Source: Bacteroidia bacterium (GTDB lineage Bacteria; Bacteroidota; Bacteroidia; Bacteroidales; Prolixibacteraceae). From it: DNA of 15,001 bases. Position 1 is the first letter of the stretch. Each line of letters opens with the position of its first letter. This document shows positions 1 through 5,991 of the stretch, one piece after another. The notes under the pieces are model-generated. The model was not told where the DNA came from. It worked only from the letters and a program-made list of their open reading frames with translations, and did no database searches. The stretch is from assembly GCA_025358395.1 (NCBI GenBank), contig JANYJT010000137.1, positions 1-15,001 of the forward strand, read 5' to 3'. Made by a program: the position numbers and the translations under genes.

Positions 1-245
1 ATAGAATCAGCAAAGACCTCTCAAAACCGATGAGAAGGTACGATAGCGAATTAGAGTATATACCAACTCAATTTATATGTGAATACATAAAAGTATTTAC
101 AGGAGCAAAAGGAATTCGCTTTCGAAGCTCATTAAACGAACAGGGTAATAACATAGTTTTCTTTGACCCTCGTTTAATGGATTGCAAATCAGTTAAAAAA
201 GTGAAAGTCAAAAATATAAATTTAAGCTCAATAGACATAAAATAA
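1..245 (+). CDS. RES-domain protein, C-terminal part (5' end outside window)
   Basis: The reading frame is already open from base 3, so this is the last 80 residues of a longer protein and not a small gene starting at the ATG at 30. The tail reads LSKPMRRYDSELEYIPTQF, followed by GIRFRSSLNEQGNNIVFFDP. That pattern (a YxPTQ segment, a G-I-x-[YF]-x-S-S strand and a final N-[IL]-V-x-F-D strand) is what I associate with the end of RES domains (COG5654 type). Family knowledge: RES proteins are mostly toxins that degrade NAD+ by phosphorolysis or hydrolysis, usually encoded just after a Xre/MbcA-type antitoxin. Some longer versions carry an extra N-terminal domain instead. The N-terminal half with the conserved Arg and Tyr residues, and any antitoxin, would lie left of the window. 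The toxin role is therefore inferred. The last ~20 residues (rich in K, V, N) look like a non-conserved tail. Confidence 0.7.
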   Translation, partial: RISKDLSKPMRRYDSELEYIPTQFICEYIKVFTGAKGIRFRSSLNEQGNNIVFFDPRLMDCKSVKKVKVKNINLSSIDIK

Positions 246-441
246 TGACGCACTAGGCGGTAACAGCCGTTTTACAAAACGGCGGGTTTTGTTCTTAAAT
301 GACTGTGAAGTTTTAAATCCTAGCTTTGTATATCTAACGAAGTTTCGTGCTGAAAATCCCAGCCTTCGAAAAATGGCAAAACGATAGGAGATAAGAATAC
401 AAATTGAAATAGATTGTAATAAAACAATATAAACACTTTAA
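246..441. repeat. Spacer with two hairpins upstream of parC; possible decayed repeat element
   Basis: This 196-base spacer holds no convincing gene. A perfect 8-base inverted repeat (GCCGTTTT/AAAACGGC) lies at 266-283 and is followed by a T-rich stretch. It may act as terminator for the RES gene. A second, interrupted hairpin lies at 338-368: CGAAG (338-342) pairs with CTTCG (364-368) and GCTG (349-352) with CAGC (360-363), leaving a six-base bulge. Near the right end, GGCAAAACG (375-383) can pair with the CGTTTT of the first hairpin, so the block may be one larger imperfect palindrome. TAGCTTTG at 321-328 matches the Bacteroidota -7 consensus TAnnTTTG, but the nearest TTTG lies 29 bases upstream, which is too far for a normal -33 box. 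The stretch just before parC (390-441) is A/T-rich without a Shine-Dalgarno site. Confidence 0.4.
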
Positions 442-3123
442 ATGGCCAACGAAGGAGAACTTTTACCCGATGACCTTTTGCCGGTAAGCGGCGATCCGGG
501 TGAAAAGAAGGAGTTGCACCACATCATCTATCTTTCGACGATGTACCAGAACTGGTTCCTCGATTATGCTTCCTATGTCATTCTCGAGCGGGCCGTTCCA
601 TATGTCAACGACGGATTGAAACCGGTTCAGCGCAGGATCCTTCATGCCATGAGACAAATGGATGATGGCCGCTATACCAAGGTTGCCAACATCATCGGAC
701 AAACCATGATGTACCACCCGCACGGGGATGCCTCGATCGGAGATGCGTTGGTACAACTGGGCCAAAAGGATTTGCTGATCGATACCCAGGGAAACTGGGG
801 AAATATCCATACCGGCGATGGTGCAGCCGCTCCTCGTTACATCGAAGCCCGGCTTTCAAAATTTGCCCTCGAGGTGCTTTTCAATCCAAAAACCACCAAG
901 TGGCAACAATCTTACGATGGCAGAAACAGAGAACCGGTGACGCTTCCCGCAAAATTTCCACTGCTTTTGGCTCAAGGTGTCGAAGGAATTGCGGTAGGTC
1001 TCGCTTCTAAAATCCTACCCCACAATTTTCTCGAACTGATCGAAGCTTCAATCGCCCATTTAAAAAATGAACCGTTTGAACTGTTTCCTGACTTCCCTAC
1101 CGGCGGATTCCTGGACGTCTCCAAATACAACGATGGATTGCGTGGCGGTGCGATCAAGATAAGAGCCAAAATCGAAAAATTTGATAACAAAACACTGGTT
1201 ATCACAGAAATACCTTTCGGGAAAACCACTTCATCGGTGATAGAGACAATCGTCAAAGCCTTCGAAAAAGGGAAAATCAAAATCCGGAAAATCGACGACA
1301 ATACAGCCGCCAATGTCGAGATTCTCGTCCACCTGCTTCCGGGTACGAGTTCCGACAAAACCATCGATGCGCTCTATGCCTTCACCGATTGTGAAGTCTC
1401 TGTATCGCCAAACTCTTGCATCATCGAGGATGACAAGCCTCATTTTATGCCGATCAGCGAAATTCTCAAAAGATCAGTTGGCAATACCGTTGATCTTCTG
1501 AAACTGGAGTTGGAAATACACAAAGGCGAGCTGGAAGAGCAATGGCATTTCTCCTCTCTTGAGAAAATCTTCATCGAAGAACGCATCTACAAAGACAAGG
1601 CATTTGAAGATTCCGGCAGCATGGATGAAGCTGTGGCGCACATAGATAGGCGGCTCGATCCATGGAAGCCAAAGTTCAAAAGGGAAATTACCAAAGAGGA
1701 TATCCTTAGGCTGATGGAGATCAGGATGGGAAGGATTCTAAAATTCAATACCCTGAAGGCGGATGAATTAATTCTCTCCATCGAAAATGAAATTGCAGAG
1801 ACTCTGCGCCACATTGAAAATATTATCCCCTACTCCATTGCCTGGTATGAACGTCTGAAAACCAAATTTGGCAAGGGACGGGAGCGAAAAAGCGAGATCA
1901 GAAATTTCGAAAACATCGAAGCCACCAAAGTCGTTGTTGCCAATGAGAAATTGTACATCGACAGGGAAGAAGGATTCGTGGGAACTGCCCTTAAAAAGGC
2001 CGAATACATCTGCGACTGTTCCGATATCGACGACATCATTGTTTTCAGAAAAGATGGGACATACTTTATCTCAAAAGTATCTGACAAGGCTTTTATAGGC
2101 AAAAATGTTCTTCATGTGGCTGTCTTTGAAAAGAACAATGACAGAACCATCTACAATCTCGTTTACCGGGATGGCAAAGCAGGCAATAACTACATGAAAC
2201 GTTTTGCCGTAACGGGAGTCACCCGCGACAAGGAATACAGCATGACTCTTGGTACAGATGGCTCCAGGATCCTCTATTTCAGTGCCAATCCCAACGGCGA
2301 AGCCGAAGTATTGCGCATCACCTTTAAGCCAAAGCCGAAACTCAAGAAACTGATTGATGAGGTTAATATGGCTGAACTGGCCATCAAGGGACGCTCATCA
2401 ATGGGCAATCTGGTCTCCAAAAACGAAATTCACAAAATTACCCTGAAAGAGAAAGGAATGTCGACCCTCGGCGGACGAAAAATCTGGTTCGATGAGGACG
2501 TACTCCGTCTCAATGCCGATGGAAGAGGATTGTACCTTGGTGAATTTACAGGTGATGACAAGATTCTGGTATTCGACAAAGATGGCTACTTCCATCTTTT
2601 TACCTACGATCTTGAAAACCATTTTGAAAAAAATATCCTCTCAATAGAGAAATTTGATCCGGATAAAATAGCCACTGTTTTATATTTTGATGCGGAGCAG
2701 AATTTTTATTACCTAAAGCGATTCACCATAGAATCCAATGCCGGCAAGCAATGCAGATTTATCGGAGAGTTCCCCGACAACAGAATGACCGGCATCACCT
2801 GGGTGAAATACCCTCAATTTGAAGTGGAATTCGGAGGGGCTCATGATGCAAGGGAAAAAGAGGTGATCGATGTTTCCGAGTTTATTGCCGTGAAGTCATA
2901 CAAAGCCAAAGGGAAAAGAATTTCGACCTTTGAGGTGAAAAATGTTACTGAGATTGAACCACTTGTTAAAGAAGTTGAGGAAGAGACAGGTGAGACAACC
3001 GAACTTCCCGAACCTACTGCTGCAGAGACCAAAGAGACAGAGCTGATTGATGACATACCTTTCGAAATTATCCGACCCGGAAAAGATGGGGAACCGGATC
3101 AGATGACCCTAATCTTCGAGTAA
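442..3123 (+). CDS. parC: DNA topoisomerase IV subunit A (ParC/GyrA family)
   Basis: This is the breakage-reunion subunit of a type IIA topoisomerase. It cuts both strands through a tyrosine and, with ParE, decatenates daughter chromosomes. The protein has 893 residues. The N-terminal winged-helix core includes DGLKPVQRRIL (57-67), YHPHGD (91-96) and the active-site segment AAAPRYIEARL (128-138), where Tyr133 is the expected DNA-linked nucleophile. A tower and coiled-coil region follows, then a beta-pinwheel-like C-terminal domain. A GRSSMGN segment lies near residue 650. There is no GyrA box (QRRGGKG), which favours ParC over GyrA. Residues from about 840 to the end form a Glu/Thr-rich acidic tail ending in MTLIFE. 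At the quinolone position (GyrA Ser83) this protein has Ala97, and Asp101 aligns with GyrA Asp87. parE is not in the window; the gene just upstream is the RES gene. The ATG at 442 follows an A-rich leader. The stop overlaps aroK by one base. Confidence 0.93.
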   Translation: MANEGELLPDDLLPVSGDPGEKKELHHIIYLSTMYQNWFLDYASYVILERAVPYVNDGLKPVQRRILHAMRQMDDGRYTKVANIIGQTMMYHPHGDASIGDALVQLGQKDLLIDTQGNWGNIHTGDGAAAPRYIEARLSKFALEVLFNPKTTKWQQSYDGRNREPVTLPAKFPLLLAQGVEGIAVGLASKILPHNFLELIEASIAHLKNEPFELFPDFPTGGFLDVSKYNDGLRGGAIKIRAKIEKFDNKTLVITEIPFGKTTSSVIETIVKAFEKGKIKIRKIDDNTAANVEILVHLLPGTSSDKTIDALYAFTDCEVSVSPNSCIIEDDKPHFMPISEILKRSVGNTVDLLKLELEIHKGELEEQWHFSSLEKIFIEERIYKDKAFEDSGSMDEAVAHIDRRLDPWKPKFKREITKEDILRLMEIRMGRILKFNTLKADELILSIENEIAETLRHIENIIPYSIAWYERLKTKFGKGRERKSEIRNFENIEATKVVVANEKLYIDREEGFVGTALKKAEYICDCSDIDDIIVFRKDGTYFISKVSDKAFIGKNVLHVAVFEKNNDRTIYNLVYRDGKAGNNYMKRFAVTGVTRDKEYSMTLGTDGSRILYFSANPNGEAEVLRITFKPKPKLKKLIDEVNMAELAIKGRSSMGNLVSKNEIHKITLKEKGMSTLGGRKIWFDEDVLRLNADGRGLYLGEFTGDDKILVFDKDGYFHLFTYDLENHFEKNILSIEKFDPDKIATVLYFDAEQNFYYLKRFTIESNAGKQCRFIGEFPDNRMTGITWVKYPQFEVEFGGAHDAREKEVIDVSEFIAVKSYKAKGKRISTFEVKNVTEIEPLVKEVEEETGETTELPEPTAAETKETELIDDIPFEIIRPGKDGEPDQMTLIFE

Positions 3124-3635
3124 TGAGAATTTTCCTGACCGGTTACATGGGGAGTGGCAAGTCAACCATTGGCAGAAAAGTGGCAGCTCTCATGGGTATA
3201 AATTTTATCGATTTGGATAAATACATCGAAGAGCGAAATTTTAAATCGGTTCCGGATATTTTCGCTCAGGAAGGAGAGAATGCCTTCCGCTTAAAAGAAA
3301 GGCAGGCACTTGAAGAAGTGGCGCAATTTGAAGATATTGTGATTGGAACTGGTGGTGGTGCTCCCTGCTTTTTTGATAACATGAAGTTAATGAACGATTC
3401 AGGAATAACGATTTACCTGGCTCCTGATATCGAAACCCTCTCCTACAGGCTTTTGAAATCCAAAACAGAACGACCACTGATTGCTGGAAAAAGCAAAGAA
3501 GAACTTTTGGAGTTTATTAAAACAGCGTTGGAAAAAAGATCCCCATTTTATGAGCAATCCAAAATTGTGATCAGGGGGGTAAATGATGTCCAACCGGATG
3601 AGGTATTGCGATTGATTCGCGAATTCCATCCGTAG
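3123..3635 (+). CDS. aroK: Shikimate kinase
   Basis: This enzyme phosphorylates shikimate to shikimate 3-phosphate with ATP, the fifth step of the chorismate pathway to aromatic amino acids. It has 170 residues, normal for the family. The visible elements are a Walker A P-loop GSGKST (10-15), a DLD segment (30-32) whose Asp32 should bind shikimate, Arg56, a GTGGGA segment (75-80) for the shikimate carboxylate, the lid arginine Arg117 in TERPL, and Arg139 in KRSPFY near the adenine site. The start ATG shares its first base with the last base of the parC stop (TAATG), so translation is probably coupled to parC. The TAG stop at 3633-3635 abuts a 20-base palindrome and belongs to a repeat unit found again 54 bases on. 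The C-terminal end may therefore have been set by repeat insertion. Confidence 0.95.
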   Translation: MRIFLTGYMGSGKSTIGRKVAALMGINFIDLDKYIEERNFKSVPDIFAQEGENAFRLKERQALEEVAQFEDIVIGTGGGAPCFFDNMKLMNDSGITIYLAPDIETLSYRLLKSKTERPLIAGKSKEELLEFIKTALEKRSPFYEQSKIVIRGVNDVQPDEVLRLIREFHP

Positions 3636-3712
3636 AGACGCACAATTGTGCGTCTTTTCAAACAATTTTGGCGTTTCAAGTACCGGTAGAGACGCACAAT
3701 TGTGCGTCTTTA
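3632..3712. repeat. Pair of identical 20-base perfect palindromes (REP-like)
   Basis: Two copies of the perfect palindrome AGACGCACAATTGTGCGTCT lie at 3636-3655 and 3690-3709. Both are preceded by GTAG and followed by at least two T residues, so the repeated unit is about 26 bases long and starts 54 bases apart. The first unit includes the aroK TAG stop. The second ends five bases before the stop of the convergent permease gene. I associate palindromes of this general kind with dispersed intergenic repeats in Bacteroidota and some other phyla, but this is from memory and was not searched. There is no transposase nearby and no spacer array as in CRISPR. Confidence 0.8.
3636..3659 (+). terminator. 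Probable terminator for parC-aroK
   Basis: The palindrome at 3636-3655 can form a GC-rich hairpin at the RNA level (AGACGCAC pairing with GTGCGTCT), and the coding strand continues with TTTT up to the C at 3658. This is a plausible intrinsic terminator for the parC-aroK unit. The second copy at 3690-3709 is followed by a shorter T run and could act as backup. On the - strand neither copy is followed by a T run (both run into CTAC), so efficient termination of the opposing gene is less certain. Confidence 0.5.
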
Positions 3713-3714
3713 AA

Positions 3715-4977
3715 TCAATCAAACCTAAGCGCCCTATCGGGTGAAATTTTCGAAACATACCACGAAGGCACAACAAGCATCCCCAGGGTTACGATAAGCG
3801 TTCCGGCATTCAATAGAAACAAATGCATAAGTTTCAGATTGATTGGCACGTATTCAAGATAATAAGAAGCTGAATCGAGTCTGAAAACATGAAAGTAGGA
3901 TTGAATCAGGCAAATGCCGATTCCAATGATATTTCCCCACAACATTCCCCGTCCAATTAAAAAGAAAGCGAGATAAAGGAACACCTTCCGGATGCTTTGG
4001 TTGGTGCTGCCAACGGCTTTAAGGGTGCCAATCATGGCAGTGCGCTCCAGTATCAGAATCAATAACCCTGACACCATGTTAAAACCTGCAACAAGAATAA
4101 TTAGCGTCAGAATAATCCAGACATTCATGTCCAGCAAGTTGAGCCAGTCGAAAATTTGTGGATACTTGGAAGTGATACTCACCGGCCGCATCAAAACAGA
4201 CTCATGCTCGGAATAGTGGACAGTAAGTCCTTTAACTTTTTTGGTCAATGCCGCCAACTTATCAAAATCATCGATTGAAATTTCAAATCCACTTACCTGA
4301 TCCGGTGTCCAGCCATTGAGCGTTCGAACTTGCTGAATGTCGGCTAAAACGAACAATTTATCAAACTCCTCCAGACTGGACTGATAAATCCCGGACACGG
4401 AAAATTTGCGCATCCGCTGATCGGTTGCCTGATCATTGAGAAAATAGCAATAGATTGGGTCACCAACCTTTAATTTCATCAGCAAAGAGACTTGTTTTGA
4501 GATCAAGACTTTGTCGGTAAAACTGCTGTCGCTTACCGAAAAAATTGATCCTTCTACCAGGTTTTCCCTGAAAAAGCTCCAGTCAAAATCCGGACCAACA
4601 CCTTTTAACACCATGCCCATCATCTCATCATCCGTTTTAATAATGCCTGGTTTGGTGGCAAAAATTTCCACGTGTCTGATCCCTTCCATACTTTTTAGCC
4701 GATCAAGCCAAACCTGATTTTTATTTACCGGTATGGTTTCAAAGGAGGAGTTCGAATCAAAATTTACCAGCTGAATGTGTGAGCCGAAGCCGATCACTTT
4801 GTCGCGGATTTCTTTCTTGAAACCTGTCACCACAGCCACCGACAAGATCATGATCATCACGCCGAAAGCAATCCCGAAAAGAGCAAATGAAATAATCGAA
4901 CGCGAAAATTTTCTTTTATTTTCACGATCGGAAAAGATCCTTCTGGCTACGAATAATTCGAAATTCAGTTTTGACAC
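3715..4977 (-). CDS. LolC/LolE-like ABC transporter permease (FtsX superfamily)
   Basis: From the GTG at 4975-4977 the product has 420 residues. It shows one N-terminal membrane helix (about 27-54), a large periplasmic domain and three C-terminal helices (about 286-310, 332-360, 382-404). The intracellular stretch ERTAMIGTLKAVGS after helix 2 and the final ISPDRALRFD are typical FtsX/LolE signatures. Family knowledge: LolC/E with ATPase LolD extracts lipoproteins from the inner membrane. In Bacteroidota such permeases are often single genes without adjacent ATPase, as here. Start choice: the frame stays open to an ATG at 5068-5070, adding 31 residues. Family members usually begin at the MxFxxFIARR-like segment, here SKLNFELFVARR, and a promoter-like sequence lies inside the extra region, so I prefer the GTG. 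The gene diverges from rsmA and converges on aroK. A lipoprotein role is inferred, not shown. Confidence 0.83.
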   Translation of the reverse strand: MSKLNFELFVARRIFSDRENKRKFSRSIISFALFGIAFGVMIMILSVAVVTGFKKEIRDKVIGFGSHIQLVNFDSNSSFETIPVNKNQVWLDRLKSMEGIRHVEIFATKPGIIKTDDEMMGMVLKGVGPDFDWSFFRENLVEGSIFSVSDSSFTDKVLISKQVSLLMKLKVGDPIYCYFLNDQATDQRMRKFSVSGIYQSSLEEFDKLFVLADIQQVRTLNGWTPDQVSGFEISIDDFDKLAALTKKVKGLTVHYSEHESVLMRPVSITSKYPQIFDWLNLLDMNVWIILTLIILVAGFNMVSGLLILILERTAMIGTLKAVGSTNQSIRKVFLYLAFFLIGRGMLWGNIIGIGICLIQSYFHVFRLDSASYYLEYVPINLKLMHLFLLNAGTLIVTLGMLVVPSWYVSKISPDRALRFD

Positions 4978-4993
4978 AAGCTCTTGTTTGGTG

Positions 4994-5022
4994 TAAAAGT
5001 AACCAAAAAATTCCGTGTCAAA
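4994..5022 (-). promoter_or_regulatory. Candidate Bacteroidota-type promoter for the LolE-like gene
   Basis: Read on the - strand, TTTG (5019-5022) is followed after 17 bases by TACTTTTA (4994-5001). The second element matches seven of the eight positions of the Bacteroidota -7 consensus TAnnTTTG, including the two free positions. The spacing fits a -33/-7 pair. It would start transcription a few bases upstream of the GTG at 4975-4977, giving a very short leader. It lies within the alternative N-terminal extension, so it supports the shorter protein. The match is by eye only. Confidence 0.35.
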
Positions 5023-5036
5023 TAGCTCCTTTTTAA

Positions 5037-5044
5037 TACCTTTG
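5037..5044 (+). promoter_or_regulatory. Candidate -7 box for rsmA
   Basis: TACCTTTG is an exact match to TAnnTTTG, 79 bases upstream of the rsmA ATG. I see no TTG/TTTG at a suitable -33 distance, so this is half a promoter at best. If real, the heptamer array at 5076-5121 would lie entirely in the rsmA 5' leader. Confidence 0.25.
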
Positions 5045-5075
5045 ACGTGGATTTTAACAAGGTTAACCAATCGTT

Positions 5076-5121
5076 TTCATTGTTCACTGTTCGTTGTTCA
5101 CTATTCACTATTCACTTTTCA
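5076..5121. repeat. 7-base tandem array (unit TTCACTN) next to the rsmA start
   Basis: Six consecutive heptamers begin with TTC at 5076, 5083, 5090, 5097, 5104 and 5111: TTCATTG, TTCACTG, TTCGTTG, TTCACTA twice, and TTCACTT. A partial seventh (TTCA, 5118-5121) follows. The array ends two bases before the rsmA ATG at 5124. Upstream in-frame starts for rsmA (a TTG at 5094) fall inside the array and encode only its translation. Confidence 0.8.
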
Positions 5122-5123
5122 AA

Positions 5124-5900
5124 ATGGAGGTTAGAGCTAAAAAAGGTCTTGGTCAACACTTTCTTCGCGATCATCAGATTGCCGCAGACATTGTTGACGC
5201 ATTGTTGATGGGCGACCGCATCAAAGTATTGGAAGTGGGTCCCGGTATGGGTGTTCTTACCGGATTTTTGCTGCAAAAAAGGGAATTGGAGACTACTGTT
5301 GTTGAACTGGACCGTGAATCAGTTAGTTACCTCAAGTCCAATCTGCCCGAACTTGAAGGTCGAATTGTGGAGGGCGATTTTCTGCAAATGGATTTAAAGG
5401 CCAACTATTCGACGACCCCTTTTTCTCTTATTGGCAATTTCCCCTACAATATTTCTTCTCAAATACTATTCAAGGTGCTGGAAAACAAAGAGCTGATTCC
5501 TGAAGTAGTCGGAATGCTTCAAAAAGAGGTGGCAGAGCGCATCTGTCACGGGCCTGGGAGCAAAACCTACGGCATCCTGAGTGTACTGCTTCAAGCCTGG
5601 TACAAAACCGAATATCTTTTTACGGTGAACGAAGATGTATTCGATCCTCCACCGAAGGTTAAATCTGCGGTAATCAGGCTAACAGCCAATGGCAGAACAG
5701 AATTGGGTTGCAGTGAGAAACTATTCAAAGCCGTTGTCAAACAAGCCTTTAACCAGCGAAGAAAAATGCTGCGCAACAGCATCAAAAGCTTCACCCCACG
5801 CTATAACGAACTGGATGCCCACACCTTAACCCGACGCCCCGAACAACTTTCTGTAGAAGAGTTTATCCAACTCACAAATGCCATCGAGAAACTGCTATGA
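5124..5900 (+). CDS. rsmA: 16S rRNA (adenine(1518)-N(6)/adenine(1519)-N(6))-dimethyltransferase RsmA (KsgA)
   Basis: This enzyme dimethylates two adjacent adenosines in the 3'-terminal hairpin of 16S rRNA, a late step of 30S assembly, using S-adenosylmethionine. From the ATG at 5124 it has 258 residues, normal for the family. Visible motifs are KKGLGQHFL (6-14), the SAM-binding loop LEVGPGMGVLT (36-46), an acidic residue in VVELDRE for the SAM ribose, GDFLQ, and the catalytic loop GNFPYNISS (104-112). In that loop Phe106 takes the place of the more common Leu. The C-terminal small helical domain includes DPPPKVKSAVIRL and AFNQRRKMLRNS. Starting at 5124 places the first residues right before the conserved KKGLGQHFL. 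The TTG at 5094 would add ten residues encoded by the heptamer array and is rejected. The neighbours on both sides are on the opposite strand, so the gene is probably transcribed alone. Confidence 0.95.
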   Translation: MEVRAKKGLGQHFLRDHQIAADIVDALLMGDRIKVLEVGPGMGVLTGFLLQKRELETTVVELDRESVSYLKSNLPELEGRIVEGDFLQMDLKANYSTTPFSLIGNFPYNISSQILFKVLENKELIPEVVGMLQKEVAERICHGPGSKTYGILSVLLQAWYKTEYLFTVNEDVFDPPPKVKSAVIRLTANGRTELGCSEKLFKAVVKQAFNQRRKMLRNSIKSFTPRYNELDAHTLTRRPEQLSVEEFIQLTNAIEKLL

Positions 5901-5906
5901 AAAAGT

Positions 5907-5990
5907 CATGAGACTTAAGAGATTAGATTAAAGACATGAGATGTTCGAAATCCAATATCTCAAGTCTCATGTCATATCTCTCATATCTCT
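5907..5990. repeat. Two opposed 7-base arrays forming an inverted repeat between rsmA and the MacB-like gene
   Basis: From 5907 to 5948 the sequence reads as six heptamers ending in GA, with CATGAGA at 5907 and again at 5935. From 5956 to 5990 five heptamers such as TATCTCA and AGTCTCA read as the same family on the other strand. The two halves pair: 5907-5923 (CATGAGACTTAAGAGAT) is complementary to 5957-5971 (ATCTCAAGTCTCATG) apart from a two-base bulge. The hairpin sits between two convergent genes and probably helps terminate both, although neither side has a strong T run. Confidence 0.65.
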
Positions 5991-5991
5991 T

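Noticed and set aside
30..245. A complete 71-residue gene starting at the ATG at 30
   Set aside because: The frame is open to the left edge and the residues before the ATG fit the RES family, so this is the end of a longer gene.
3632..3712. Beginning of a CRISPR array
   Set aside because: There are only two copies, the unit is a perfect palindrome with a T tail, and no cas genes or further repeats are present.
3399..3862. Overlapping ORFs on both strands, each containing THNCASL-type peptides
   Set aside because: The shared peptide is only the translation of the 20-base palindromes. These ORFs overlap real genes and have no family features.
5094..5123. Upstream TTG start for rsmA
   Set aside because: The ten added residues are encoded by the heptamer array, and the conserved N-terminus begins at the ATG at 5124.
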